Source of the DNA: QAMH01 sp900556425
GTDB taxonomy: Bacteria > Actinomycetota > Coriobacteriia > Coriobacteriales > QAMH01
DNA: 64,000 nt
Direction: 5' to 3'
Assembly (NCBI GenBank): GCA_902475535.1
Contig: CABRZR010000005.1
Span: 1-64,000, forward strand
The notes below the pieces were generated by a model. That model saw only the letters and a program-made list of their open reading frames with translations, did no database searches and was not told the DNA's origin. Position 1 is the stretch's first letter; each line of letters opens with the position of its first letter. A program made the translations under genes and the position numbers. Shown one piece after another: positions 32,722-41,703 of the stretch.

Positions 32722-32794
32722 GCGCTGACGCCCGGTTGCGGGCATCTCGAGCAGATTCGCGCACGAGAGCAAGCCCGCAACCGGGCGTCAGCGC
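32722..32794. repeat. 22-bp perfect inverted repeat at the 3' end of the U32 gene
   Basis: Arms 32722-32743 and 32773-32794 are exact complements over 22 bases; inside the 29-base loop TCTCG pairs with CGAGA. The right arm begins six bases after the U32 stop on the minus strand. No T tract follows. Likely transcript-end structure; sequence differs from families A and B. Confidence 0.75.
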
Positions 32795-32799
32795 TACAA

Positions 32800-33999
32800 T
32801 CACTTGGGCATGCGGATGATGGTGTGAGGCTCGAGAGGTTCGTTGCAGTCGAAGCGGTAGCGCTCCATCGCACGGTTTGCGCGCACGACGGAAATGGGCG
32901 GCTCGTCTTCGACGTGTTGCAAGTTCGAAATCGCGATTGCGCGAACGGGCTTGCGGGGGCTGAGTGCCTCGAGCGGCGTCACCTCGTCAAAGCCGTTGCG
33001 ACAACGCGCCTCGATTGACCAGGTACCCGGCTCCCTCTCGTCGCAGGCGAGCACCTCGGCGGCCCACTCCACGAGCTGCGTGCGCTCATCGGTAGCGCGC
33101 GCCTGATGTGCCGGCCCAAAATAAAAGCCCGTTGAGTACGGTCGATGTGAGACGAGTTCGAGCTCGCGCGCAAAATCTGCCACGGGCTTGCCATCTAGCA
33201 CGTTCCTGTATGCATTGACGACAGTCGCGACGTAGAACGCCTTCTTGTTGCGTCCTTCGATCTTGATCGAATCGATCCCGGCTTCCTCAAGCTCCTCCAG
33301 ATGCGCGAGCATGTTGAGGTCCTCGGCGTTCATGATGTATGTGCCGTGCTCATCCTCTTCGATGGGATAGTGCTCGCCTGGGCGCTTCTCCTCCTCGAGC
33401 GTGTAGTGCCAGCGGCACGATTGCGTGCAGTGCCCCGAGAGCGCACTGCGTCCCGTCAGATAATCGCTGATGAGGCAGCGCCCCGAATAGGCCATGCACA
33501 TGGCTCCGTGAACGAAGGCCTCCAGTTCCAGATCCGCAGGAATCTCCTTGCGCATCCGCGCGATACCCTCAAGGGACATCTCACGGGCGCAGACGATGCG
33601 CCTGGCACCGAGCTCGTACCAGGTTTGCGCCGCCAGGGCATTCGAGACGCTCGCTTGCGTACTCACGTGCAAGGCGACTTGCGGAGCGATTTCACGAGCA
33701 AGACGAGCTGCTCCAAGATCTCCGATGATGAAGGCATCGACACCCGCGTCGCGCAGAGCAGTCAGATATGTGGGAAGCACCTCGATATCATCGTCGTGCA
33801 TGACGATGTTAAGCGTCACGTACACCTTGACGTCATGAGCGTGAGCATAGCCAATTGCCGCAGGAATCTCGTCGAGGGCAAAGTTGCTCGCCCGCTGTCG
33901 CATGCCAAAGCGATCGCAGGCCAGGTACACGGCATCAGCGCCGAAGCGCACCGCATACTGCAGTTGCTCGAGTCCGCCTGCCGGCGCAAGAAGCTCCAC
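32800..33999 (-). CDS. Peptidase U32 family protein (YegQ/RlhA/TrhP type)
   Basis: 399 residues beginning with the family signature ELLAPAGGLEQLQYAVRFGADAVYL. Contains the U32 cysteine region (GAMCMAYSGRCLISDYLTGRSA followed by GHCTQSCRW), where conserved cysteines are thought to hold an Fe-S cluster, and SIKIEGRNKKAFYVATVVNAYRN. Despite the name, characterised relatives hydroxylate RNA (RlhA on 23S rRNA, TrhP on tRNA uridine 34). GTG start at 33999, two bases after the SpoU methyltransferase stop: the neighbourhood (SpoU methyltransferase, TcdA) is RNA modification, which fits. Confidence 0.85.
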   Translation of the reverse strand: MELLAPAGGLEQLQYAVRFGADAVYLACDRFGMRQRASNFALDEIPAAIGYAHAHDVKVYVTLNIVMHDDDIEVLPTYLTALRDAGVDAFIIGDLGAARLAREIAPQVALHVSTQASVSNALAAQTWYELGARRIVCAREMSLEGIARMRKEIPADLELEAFVHGAMCMAYSGRCLISDYLTGRSALSGHCTQSCRWHYTLEEEKRPGEHYPIEEDEHGTYIMNAEDLNMLAHLEELEEAGIDSIKIEGRNKKAFYVATVVNAYRNVLDGKPVADFARELELVSHRPYSTGFYFGPAHQARATDERTQLVEWAAEVLACDEREPGTWSIEARCRNGFDEVTPLEALSPRKPVRAIAISNLQHVEDEPPISVVRANRAMERYRFDCNEPLEPHTIIRMPK

Positions 34000-34001
34000 G
34001 G

Positions 34002-34814
34002 CTACCTTCCCTTCCCATAGCGTAGCTCCCAGAAGGCGACAGCGCTCGCAGCGGCGACATTAAGTGAGTCGACCTCGTGTTCCATCGGAATGATGACGCT
34101 CGTATCGCAAGCGTCAATCGTGGCGCGATCTAGCCCATAGCCCTCGCTTCCCAACACGAGCGCGAGCCTCTCGATCTTCTTGAGGGAGGCATCGTCAACC
34201 GCGATCGCGTCATCTTCGAGAGCGAGCGCCGCTGTGACGAAACCACGCTCCCCCAACTCGCCAACGTTGTCAACCCTCCCCCACGGCACCTGAAACACCG
34301 TGCCCATGGAGACGCGCGACGCGCGCTTGTAAAGCGGGTCATGGCATCCCGGTGTGATGAGAACCGCATCCATACCGAGAGCTGCCGCGCTGCGAAAAAT
34401 CGCGCCGATGTTCGTGAAGTTCGTGATGCCTTCGAGCACCGCGACACGATGCGCGTCGCGCAAGAGCTCGTCGAGACCGGGCAGCTCAGGGCGCATGAAG
34501 ACGGCAAGCGGTCCCCGCGTCACGCGATAACCGGTGATTTCCTGCATTTGCGCACGCGTGGCTCGGAAGACAGGGATGGAGGCATCAATCGCCTCGACGG
34601 CGTTGACAAGGTCAATCGAAGGGTCGAACCAGCGATCCTCGACAAAGAGCGAGACGGGACGCGCTCCCGCCTTCATCGCACGTTCGATGACGAGGCGAGA
34701 CTCTGCGATGAACATACCGGACGAGCCTTCCGGATAGTTCATGAGCTGCGCATCGGTGAATTTCGAATAGAAGCGCAAACGTTCGTCGCAGACGTCTTCG
34801 ATGCGTTCGATCAT
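34002..34814 (-). CDS. SpoU/TrmH-family RNA 2'-O-methyltransferase
   Basis: 270 residues from the ATG at 34814, which overlaps the tcdA stop by four bases (ATGA); the longer frame to 35033 is a shadow of tcdA. N-terminal substrate-binding domain (LMNYPEGSSGMFIAESRLVIERAM), then the SPOUT knot: EGITNFTNIGAIFRSAAALGMD (motif 1), ALVLGSEGYGLD (motif 2) and VIIPMEHEVDSLNVAAASAVAFWE (motif 3). It methylates a ribose in tRNA or rRNA using S-adenosylmethionine; which nucleotide is not determinable. Tight coupling with tcdA and the U32 gene suggests a small RNA-modification operon. Confidence 0.9.
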   Translation of the reverse strand: MIERIEDVCDERLRFYSKFTDAQLMNYPEGSSGMFIAESRLVIERAMKAGARPVSLFVEDRWFDPSIDLVNAVEAIDASIPVFRATRAQMQEITGYRVTRGPLAVFMRPELPGLDELLRDAHRVAVLEGITNFTNIGAIFRSAAALGMDAVLITPGCHDPLYKRASRVSMGTVFQVPWGRVDNVGELGERGFVTAALALEDDAIAVDDASLKKIERLALVLGSEGYGLDRATIDACDTSVIIPMEHEVDSLNVAAASAVAFWELRYGKGR

Positions 34815-35539
34815 GTCCACTCGATTCCGAGTATGTCGCTTATGCAGCGGGCGGCAAGCATCTGACCCATGATGGCGGGCATGTACGACATCGTGCCCAA
34901 ATCGCTGCGCTCGGACCGTTCGGCTCCTTCGCGCGCTTGCGTGTATGCCGGCGTTTCCGTCGAGTAGAGCACGCGCATGCGCTTGATGCCGGCTTTGCGC
35001 GCCTGTTTGCGCACCACGCGGCTCAGAGGGCACGAGCTCGTCTCGTAGATGTCGGCAAAGGCGAGCTTGGTTGGGTCGAAGGTGTTGGCCGCACCCATTG
35101 AACTTAGTAGCGACAGGTCATGTTCCTCGCAATAGGCAGCAAGGGCAAGCTTAGTGACAATCGTATCCTGCGCATCGATGCAGTAGTCGACTGGGCATTC
35201 CTCGAACAGACTCTCAACGTCATCGGGCAGGATGCGTCGTTCAAGCGTCTTGACGTGAGCCTGCGGATTGATGTCGGCAATCATGTCACGCATGACATCG
35301 ACCTTGAGCCTGCCAAGCGTGCTCGAGAAGGCGATTGCCTGTCGATTGACGTTGCTCTCCTCAACACGGTCATCATCGATGATGACGAACGACCCCACGC
35401 CACCACGTGCGAGCGCCTCGACGCAGTTGGAACCCACGCCCCCGATGCCGATGACCATCACGCGCGCAGAAGCGAGCTTCGCGACTCCCTGTATACCCAA
35501 CAAGCGTTCCAGACGGCTCGTCCGCGTCTCATCACCCAT
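34811..35539 (-). CDS. tcdA: tRNA threonylcarbamoyladenosine dehydratase
   Basis: E1-like (ThiF/MoeB family) enzyme that cyclises t6A37 of tRNA to ct6A in an ATP-dependent reaction. 242 residues with the adenylation core: ERLLGIQGVAKLASARVMVIGIGGVGSNCVEALARGG is represented by GIGGVGSNC near residue 31, IDDDRVEESNVNRQ near 53, DAQDTIVTKLAL near 110 and the catalytic-cysteine region ETSSCPLSRVVRKQARKAG near 150. There is no rhodanese or sulfur-carrier partner nearby, which separates it from ThiF and MoeB. Operon with the SpoU and U32 genes. Confidence 0.85.
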   Translation of the reverse strand: MGDETRTSRLERLLGIQGVAKLASARVMVIGIGGVGSNCVEALARGGVGSFVIIDDDRVEESNVNRQAIAFSSTLGRLKVDVMRDMIADINPQAHVKTLERRILPDDVESLFEECPVDYCIDAQDTIVTKLALAAYCEEHDLSLLSSMGAANTFDPTKLAFADIYETSSCPLSRVVRKQARKAGIKRMRVLYSTETPAYTQAREGAERSERSDLGTMSYMPAIMGQMLAARCISDILGIEWT

Positions 35540-35551
35540 CGCGCACGTATC

Positions 35552-38500
35552 CTATCGATCAAGTAGCTGAAGCAGCTCGTCACGCGTGAGAGAAGCCAGA
35601 GGCGTTCCATCGCCACGCACGAGTTTGTCGGCAAGCTTGCTCTTGGCATGCTGCAGGGCAACGACGCGCTCCTCAATCGTATCCTTGGCGATGACCTTGT
35701 AGACGGATACGGCGCGCTTTTGTCCGATGCGATGGGCGCGATCGGTGGCCTGGTTTTCGGCGGCGAGGTTCCACCAGGGATCCGAGTGGATGACGACGGA
35801 TGCGCCGGTGAGGTTGAGGCCCGTGCCACCGGCTTTGAGCGAGACGAGAAAGACGGGCGTATCGTCTTCGTTGAATTCGTTGACGAGCTGGATGCGTTGA
35901 CGCTTGGGAGTCGAGCCCGTGATCACGAAGTACGAGATGCCATGTTCGTCCAGGCTCTCGGCGATGATATCGAGGAACTGCACGAACTGCGAGAACACAA
36001 GCGTCTTCTCGCCCGAATCATGAGCGCTTTCGATGAGCTCGATGATGGTATCGAGCTTGGCCGCCTCCCCTTCGTAGTTTTCGAAGAGGAGGGCGGGGTC
36101 GCAACAGAGCTCGCGTAACCGCGTGATCTCTGCGAGTACGGCGATCTTGTCGGCGCTGAACGCCTGGCGCGAACGAGAATTGATGCTCTCGCGCAGACGT
36201 TGTTCGAGCGCACGGTACAGACGCATCTGCTCGTCGCCAAGCTGGGTATAGACGATGGACTCGTCCTTGTCGGGCAGATCGGTGAGGACGTCTTGTTTCA
36301 TCCTGCGCAGGATGAAATGCCCGACCAGCGCCTGCAGACGCTCGAGCGCACGTTCGTCACCGTCCAAGATGGGCTGCTCGTAACGAGTCCGGAAGTTCTC
36401 GTACGTGCTCAGCAAGCCGGGCATCAGAAAGTCGAAGATACTCCAAAGCTCCGAGAGCCTGTTCTCGATGGGTGTGCCTGTGAGCGCGAAACGGTGGAGC
36501 GAATCGAGGCTCTTGACCGAACGCGCCGAGATCGTCGCATGGTTCTTGATGTACTGGGCCTCGTCGAGCGTTACCGTGTGTAGATTGAGCGCCTCGTAAC
36601 ACTCGACATCGCGCCTGAGCAAGTCATACGAGGTCACGAGGACGTCCGGAAGTTCCGACTCCTCGGAGTAATCGACGGCGCAGGACGCAAGTGTTGCCTC
36701 GCGCTCCTCCTTGCTTCCCGCAATGGGAACGACGCGCACGCTCGGCGCAAAGCGTTCGAACTCGGCAACCCAGTTGTAGACGACCGATGCGGGACAGACG
36801 ATGAGTGCCGGACCGTAAGCACGTATGCTGTCGAGATCGACAAGCGTATGGGCAATGAGCTGTATGGTCTTGCCCAGACCCATCTCGTCGGCAAGAATGC
36901 CGCCAAGGCCCATGGCCGCGATGGTGTTGAGCCACGTCAGGCCCTCGATCTGATAAGGACGCAACTCGCCGTTGAAACCAGTGGGTATGTGCGTTTTGAC
37001 TTGTGCGGCTTGCTCGATTGACTGCACGTAGTCATAGAAAGCATGATCGCGACGCGCCCCCTCGACGAGCCCGTCAAGTTGAAAGGCGCGGTACAAGGGC
37101 AGATGCGCTCCGTTGACCAGCAACGTCTCGGCATCCATTCCAAGTTCGCCCGCGTACTCCTCGGCACGCGAAAGGTCGCTTTCAGATAGGTCGACGAAGT
37201 TGCCGTCCTTGAGACGATGGAAGCGCCTGCGTCGTCGGTATGAGTGAAGCAAGGCGGCAAGCTCGGATTTGGGAAGGTCATCGACCGACGCCGTCAGGTT
37301 AACAAGATTGGACTGAATGGAGAGCCCGAAGACGACCTTGGGACGACGTGACGAGATGAAGGAATCGAAGCCTGGCGTCGTGAACAAGGTGCCAAGCGCA
37401 CGGAACTCCTCGGTACCGGTCGAGAGTATACGCGCGATGTCGGCATCATCGGACACGCGCAGGCCGTGCTCCGCATCGCTTGCAGAGCTTTCCGCGACAA
37501 TCGGGAAGTAGCGATTGAGCGTCTTGCGCACGCGTCCCTCGCGCTCCTCGTCACGCAAGCCATACGAGAGCGCATGTGCCGACCCCTTGGGCTCGACGAT
37601 CGGCATGCGCTCCTCATCGTAGACCGCATAGGCCTCGCACACGCAGGCAGCGCCGTCGCGATCGAGGTATATCTCGATCTCGCAGCTGCGCGGACGCAGC
37701 ATGGCGAGCTCGTTGGGCAGGTCAAGTTCCACGAAGGGCTCGATGGCGGGAAGCAGGGCCTTGCAGAAGGTCGCGGCATCCCCAGAGCTCAGATATGCCT
37801 GCTCGCTCTTGTTGCAATAGACGTTTTCGAGGAAAGGGAGGCAATCCACGAAACCGGCATCGCAGTGGTAGAAGAAGTCATCGGCCCATACGTAGATATC
37901 GTCATCGTATTTGATGATGCGAGCATCGACATCGCTTTGCAACACGTAGCCACCGTTTCCCTGCGGTACGCAAACGATGTGCAAAGGCGGGTTCCCCTCG
38001 ATGATGCGCGTGTGAACGGGCTTATGGTTGAGCTTGGTGCAGTCATCGACATAGAGCGTTTCGCCGTTGCGAACATGCAGCAAAGTAACGAGCTCAGGCG
38101 TCGAGAGCATCAACGCCCCGCGCAGGTCAGCTTGCATACTACGATATGAGCTGAAAGCATCTGAGCTCAGCTGTTCACGAATGTCGATGGATCGCTCGAT
38201 GAAGGAAACGAGTTTCCAGGCAGCCGGCGTAAACGCGGCACGCTCGTGCTCGAAGGCGAGGCGATCGCCGTAGCTGTAGAACTTACCTTGACGACACAGC
38301 GAGAGAAACAGGGGGATGTCCTTGATGACGTACTTGCCCTCAAGGCCGGCAACGCTCAAGCGCAGGCCCCAGCCTTCCTTGACGCACACGAGGCAGGGCT
38401 CGAGGTCGACGAGACCCTGCAGGGAGGGCTCTGCCGTGAGGGCATCCTCGACATGCAGGTTCTTGACCGCCTCCTTGAGGGCTTTCTTGACGCCCGCCGA

Positions 38501-38854
38501 AGACTGCGTGACGCGCACGGACATGTGGCCGGTAAAGCTCGCGGGGGCTTCGAGGAAAATGAGCGCGACAGCTGCGACGTGCTTGCACATGCCGGGGTTG
38601 GATACGGAGGCGGCGCAGGTGCAGGCGTAGTCAACGACCTTGCCCTGGTCCTCGTCGAAGGCAAGCTCGACTTCGTAGTTGGTACGCCAATCTGCCGTGC
38701 TCTTGACCCGCGCGCGCAGACGCGTGATAGGTTTCTCGCCCGTATCGTAGCTGCAGCGTCTATCGAAGATCGCGTCATCGGTGCGGGCGATATTGCGAGC
38801 GCGACGTAGCATGCGCGATTCGCAATGTCTGATGATGTCTCTCTCTTCGAGCAT
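35552..38854 (-). CDS. SWIM zinc-finger SNF2-family ATPase/helicase
   Basis: About 1100 residues (ATG at 38854; frame open to 38890). The N-terminus carries a SWIM zinc finger (CTCAASVSNPGMCKH near residue 75), a long middle region of unknown fold (100-600), then the SNF2 motor: ADEMGLGKTIQLIAH (Walker A, near 655), TLDEAQYIKN (II), ALTGTPIENRLSELW (III), and C-terminal QATDRAHRIGQKRAVSVYK (VI). Bacterial relatives (HelD-like SNF2, RapA-like) translocate on duplex DNA in transcription or repair. It stands alone as a gene 13 bp before tcdA. Common in Gram-positive genomes and not part of an evident defence island here. Confidence 0.9.
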   Translation of the reverse strand: MLEERDIIRHCESRMLRRARNIARTDDAIFDRRCSYDTGEKPITRLRARVKSTADWRTNYEVELAFDEDQGKVVDYACTCAASVSNPGMCKHVAAVALIFLEAPASFTGHMSVRVTQSSAGVKKALKEAVKNLHVEDALTAEPSLQGLVDLEPCLVCVKEGWGLRLSVAGLEGKYVIKDIPLFLSLCRQGKFYSYGDRLAFEHERAAFTPAAWKLVSFIERSIDIREQLSSDAFSSYRSMQADLRGALMLSTPELVTLLHVRNGETLYVDDCTKLNHKPVHTRIIEGNPPLHIVCVPQGNGGYVLQSDVDARIIKYDDDIYVWADDFFYHCDAGFVDCLPFLENVYCNKSEQAYLSSGDAATFCKALLPAIEPFVELDLPNELAMLRPRSCEIEIYLDRDGAACVCEAYAVYDEERMPIVEPKGSAHALSYGLRDEEREGRVRKTLNRYFPIVAESSASDAEHGLRVSDDADIARILSTGTEEFRALGTLFTTPGFDSFISSRRPKVVFGLSIQSNLVNLTASVDDLPKSELAALLHSYRRRRRFHRLKDGNFVDLSESDLSRAEEYAGELGMDAETLLVNGAHLPLYRAFQLDGLVEGARRDHAFYDYVQSIEQAAQVKTHIPTGFNGELRPYQIEGLTWLNTIAAMGLGGILADEMGLGKTIQLIAHTLVDLDSIRAYGPALIVCPASVVYNWVAEFERFAPSVRVVPIAGSKEEREATLASCAVDYSEESELPDVLVTSYDLLRRDVECYEALNLHTVTLDEAQYIKNHATISARSVKSLDSLHRFALTGTPIENRLSELWSIFDFLMPGLLSTYENFRTRYEQPILDGDERALERLQALVGHFILRRMKQDVLTDLPDKDESIVYTQLGDEQMRLYRALEQRLRESINSRSRQAFSADKIAVLAEITRLRELCCDPALLFENYEGEAAKLDTIIELIESAHDSGEKTLVFSQFVQFLDIIAESLDEHGISYFVITGSTPKRQRIQLVNEFNEDDTPVFLVSLKAGGTGLNLTGASVVIHSDPWWNLAAENQATDRAHRIGQKRAVSVYKVIAKDTIEERVVALQHAKSKLADKLVRGDGTPLASLTRDELLQLLDR

Positions 38855-39035
38855 ACTCATTCCCCGTCGCAAATGAAGTGAACCGAACAACTATAGCATC
38901 AGCTTGCACCCGTTTCGCCTCTGCATGCGGCATGAAACCCCTGAAAAGCTGACAAAATCGAAACGTGGCAAACATGTGCGTGGTTTTATTGGTATCGTGT
39001 GCAGCAGACATTCTTCGTAAGCAAGGAGCAGGGCC

Positions 39036-39917
39036 ATTTTTAACCGCAAACTTGACGATATCGTCGAAGACTTCGAGAAGAACTACTACGAAGCAGAGGA
39101 AATCTTCTTCACCAAGCAGGACTGGCATTTCCCGAACAAGCATCGGATCATCGAGATTCTCGATGACATACGGCGCATCATGTTTCCTCGCTACTTCGGC
39201 TGGGAAGTTCCCTGCGAGACGGGCCCCAAGTACTTCATCGGCGATACGCTCACGCGCATCGAGCATTCTCTGCGCAAGCAAGTGCGCGAGGCGCTTCTCT
39301 TCCGGGACGAGAGCCTCTCCAAGGAAGAGGTACGTGAGCAGACCAGCAAGATATGCTCCGATTTCTTCTATCGCCTTCCCGAGATACAGCGCCTCTTGCT
39401 CAAAGACGTGCAGGCGGCTTTCGATGGCGACCCGGCAGCGCAATCCAAAGAGGAGGTCATCTTCTCCTATCCCGGTTTCTACGCGACCTTCGTCTATCGC
39501 ATCGCCCATGAACTCTATCTAGCCGACGTGCCTCTTATCCCGCGCATCATGAGCGAGCATGCCCACGAGGTTGCAGGCGTTGACATCAACGCGGGTGCGC
39601 AAATCGGCGAATACTTCTTCATCGACCATGCCACGGGCGTCGTCATCGGCGAGACCACCGTCATCGGCAATCATGTCAAGATCTACCAGGGCGTCACGCT
39701 CGGTGCGCTCTCGTTGCGCGCAGGCCAGAAGCTCAAGGGCACCAAGCGCCACCCGACGATCGAGGACAACGTCACGATCTACTCGGGTGCAAGCGTGCTC
39801 GGTGGCGACACGGTCATAGGCGAAGGTTCGGTCATCGCCGGCAATAGCTTCGTCACCGAATCGGTGCCGCCGCATTCGCGTGTCGTGCTCAAGAACCAGG
39901 AAATCATCGTCAAATAG
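39036..39917 (+). CDS. cysE: Serine O-acetyltransferase with apparent ATT start codon
   Basis: Acetylates serine with acetyl-CoA, the first step of cysteine synthesis. The C-terminal left-handed beta helix of hexapeptide repeats (VDINAGAQIGEYFFIDHATG, VIGETTVIGNHVKIYQGVTLG) and the KGTKRHPTIEDNV catalytic-His loop are plain. An ATG at 39180 would remove the conserved N-terminal helices; the frame continues upstream through DIVEDFEKNYYEAEEIFF and KQDWHFPNKHRIIEIL to an in-frame TAA at 39018. Between them the only start-like codon is ATT at 39036, with AAGGAG seven bases before it. Length then is 293, normal for the EpsC-like subgroup. No cysK is adjacent. Confidence 0.85.
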   Translation: MFNRKLDDIVEDFEKNYYEAEEIFFTKQDWHFPNKHRIIEILDDIRRIMFPRYFGWEVPCETGPKYFIGDTLTRIEHSLRKQVREALLFRDESLSKEEVREQTSKICSDFFYRLPEIQRLLLKDVQAAFDGDPAAQSKEEVIFSYPGFYATFVYRIAHELYLADVPLIPRIMSEHAHEVAGVDINAGAQIGEYFFIDHATGVVIGETTVIGNHVKIYQGVTLGALSLRAGQKLKGTKRHPTIEDNVTIYSGASVLGGDTVIGEGSVIAGNSFVTESVPPHSRVVLKNQEIIVK

Positions 39918-39937
39918 CCTCGAGAACGGATGCATCC

Positions 39938-40357
39938 ATGTACGGACTCAAGACAGAGAGCTCCTTTGACGCCGCGCACTTCCTCACCAACTATGACGGA
40001 AAATGCGAGAACCTCCATGGCCATCGTTGGCGCGTCATCGCTTGGATTGAAGTCGAGCATCTGCAAGAAGGCGGTCAGGAACTTGACATGGTCGTCGACT
40101 TCTCGGATTTCAAACATGCCCTTCGTTCGCTCACCGAGGAGCTCGACCACATGTTTATCGTCGAGGACGGCTCGCTTGCACCGGAGACCGTAGCCGCTCT
40201 CGAATCCGAAACCTTCCGCTTGTTCGTAGTCCCCTGGCGCACTACGAGCGAGAATTTTGCACGCTACTTCTTCGACCGGCTTTCCGAGATGGGCTTTCCC
40301 GTGGCAAAGGTCGAAGTAGACGAAACGCCCAATAACTGCGCTTACTATTGCGGATGA
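39938..40357 (+). CDS. queD: 6-carboxy-tetrahydropterin synthase family protein
   Basis: 139 residues of the PTPS/QueD tunnel fold. Zinc-binding histidines are visible in SFDAAHFL (His near 15) and NLHGHRW (His near 28 and 30), the catalytic Cys precedes them (GKCENLHGH), and MVVDFSDFK and ELDHMF are the other family blocks. QueD converts 7,8-dihydroneopterin triphosphate to carboxytetrahydropterin on the way to queuosine. queC and queE are not in the window, so it may act with distant genes or have another pterin role. It lies 20 bp after the serine acetyltransferase. Confidence 0.85.
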   Translation: MYGLKTESSFDAAHFLTNYDGKCENLHGHRWRVIAWIEVEHLQEGGQELDMVVDFSDFKHALRSLTEELDHMFIVEDGSLAPETVAALESETFRLFVVPWRTTSENFARYFFDRLSEMGFPVAKVEVDETPNNCAYYCG

Positions 40358-40377
40358 ACTGATCACGAGAGGAGATC

Positions 40378-40983
40378 ATGACCATGAACGTTGTATGCCT
40401 AGACCTTGAGGGAGTGCTCGTTCCCGAGATTTGGATTGAGTTTGCCGAAGCATGCGGCATCCCCGAACTCACGCGCACCACACGGGAGGAGCCCGACTAC
40501 GACAAGCTCATGCAGTACCGCCTCGACATACTCGATGAGCATGGCCTCAAGCTCTCCCAGATACAGGAGACGATCGCGACACTCGATCCCTTTGATGGAG
40601 CACGTGCGTTTCTCGACGAGCTGCGCTCGCTCACGCAGGTCATGATCGTGAGCGACACCTTCTCGCAGTTCGCCGCTCCGCTCATGAAGAAGCTTGGTTG
40701 GCCGACCATCCTCTGCAATGAGCTCATCGTCGACGAGAATGGACGCATCACGGGTTGGAGCATGCGCAAGGCAGAGAAGAAGGTCCAGGTCACGCGCCTC
40801 ATCAACGAGATGGGCTACGAGACGATTTGCGCTGGTGACAGCCACAATGACATCTGCATGATCGAGGATGCAAAGGCGGGTTTCCTCTTCAGGACCACCG
40901 ATGAGCTTAAGGCGGCATATCCCGATATCCCCGCACTCGAGACCTATGACGAGCTGCTTGCGGCCATACGAGAGGCGCTCTAG
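40378..40983 (+). CDS. thrH: HAD phosphatase, ThrH-like (phosphoserine phosphatase / homoserine phosphotransferase)
   Basis: 201 residues. The HAD nucleophile motif is DLEGVLVPEIW (near residue 8-18), the ThrH variant of DxDGT, and the later motifs are VSDTFSQF (Ser/Thr motif), RKAEKKVQV (Lys) and AGDSHNDICMI (acidic motif IV). Characterised ThrH removes phosphate from phosphoserine and can move it to homoserine. This would supply serine to the serine acetyltransferase encoded two genes upstream, a sensible cysteine/serine operon. GAGAGGAG precedes the ATG. Confidence 0.85.
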   Translation: MTMNVVCLDLEGVLVPEIWIEFAEACGIPELTRTTREEPDYDKLMQYRLDILDEHGLKLSQIQETIATLDPFDGARAFLDELRSLTQVMIVSDTFSQFAAPLMKKLGWPTILCNELIVDENGRITGWSMRKAEKKVQVTRLINEMGYETICAGDSHNDICMIEDAKAGFLFRTTDELKAAYPDIPALETYDELLAAIREAL

Positions 40984-41511
40984 ATGAACGTGCCCCCATC
41001 CGTCACCTGCACCGAACGCGTTCGCATGAATGCGGTCTTCGGATTGCTCTTCATATTCGGTGGCGACGCCATCATGCTCTATTCCATCCTCAATAACGAT
41101 TTGGTCAATTTCGGGATGCTATTTGCCTGCATCTGCGGTATCGCCGCCATCGTATTGGGGTTCTACTACATATGCTGCTTTCTTAACAAGAAGATCACCG
41201 TGTCTGACGAAGGCGTCGTCTACACCAGTTGGATGGCCAAAAGGCAGAGCTATACATGGGATCAGGTCAGCGTCTCGTTTCATCCGGGTCGCAACGCCTA
41301 CTTCATCTTCAATTTGGGCGGTAAGCGGGTGAAGTTCTACGGCTACGCGAACAACGCACAGGCCCTCTACGACTACCTGTTCGAACACGAACGCTATGAC
41401 AATGACACCATGCGCGCCCTGCATCGCATCGAGGAGGAAGCGGCCGAGCGCGAGCGTCAGCTACGTCTCGAGGAAGAGGCCGATGCCGCCTTCTGGGACG
41501 AAGATGACTGA
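40984..41511 (+). CDS. Small membrane protein with PH-like domain, unknown function
   Basis: 175 residues. Two hydrophobic segments (about 15-37 and 42-66) are followed by a short beta-rich domain (about 68-125; ITVSDEGVVYTSWMAKRQSYTWDQV style, like bacterial PH-type domains that follow paired membrane helices) and a highly charged Glu/Arg C-terminal tail that is probably helical. The ATG immediately follows the thrH stop (TAGATG), so it is cotranslated. I do not recognise a specific family. Confidence 0.65.
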   Translation: MNVPPSVTCTERVRMNAVFGLLFIFGGDAIMLYSILNNDLVNFGMLFACICGIAAIVLGFYYICCFLNKKITVSDEGVVYTSWMAKRQSYTWDQVSVSFHPGRNAYFIFNLGGKRVKFYGYANNAQALYDYLFEHERYDNDTMRALHRIEEEAAERERQLRLEEEADAAFWDEDD

Positions 41512-41519
41512 TTTCCAAT

Positions 41520-41691
41520 AGAGTTCGCTGGCGCAAGGTGCGCCGCCCCGATTGCAGAAGCGCTGAAAACGCGAAGCGGTTTTGCGAGGACTGTCTGAGC
41601 GCGCCGGTCTTGCGCGCGAGTTCCGCAGCGGCTGAGCGTTTTCGAGCTTCGGGTGCAATCGACTGGCAAGCGCCTTGCGCCAGCGAACTCT
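41520..41691. repeat. Intergenic hairpin repeat, family A copy 2
   Basis: Between the convergent ends of the membrane protein gene and purF. Outer arms 41520-41538 and 41673-41691 are perfect complements over 19 bases; CGATTGCA at 41549-41556 pairs with 41654-41661. The core 41570-41633 is the reverse complement of 10811-10874: 54 of 64 positions agree without gaps and 25 consecutive bases are identical. The outer arms share no sequence with those of copy 1, yet are equally self-complementary. Confidence 0.85.
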
Positions 41692-41703
41692 GTTTTCAGG
41701 CTT

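Noticed and set aside
35552..38854. SNF2 helicase as part of a defence island
   Set aside because: Neighbours are RNA modification and housekeeping genes; no nuclease, methylase or other defence gene is adjacent.
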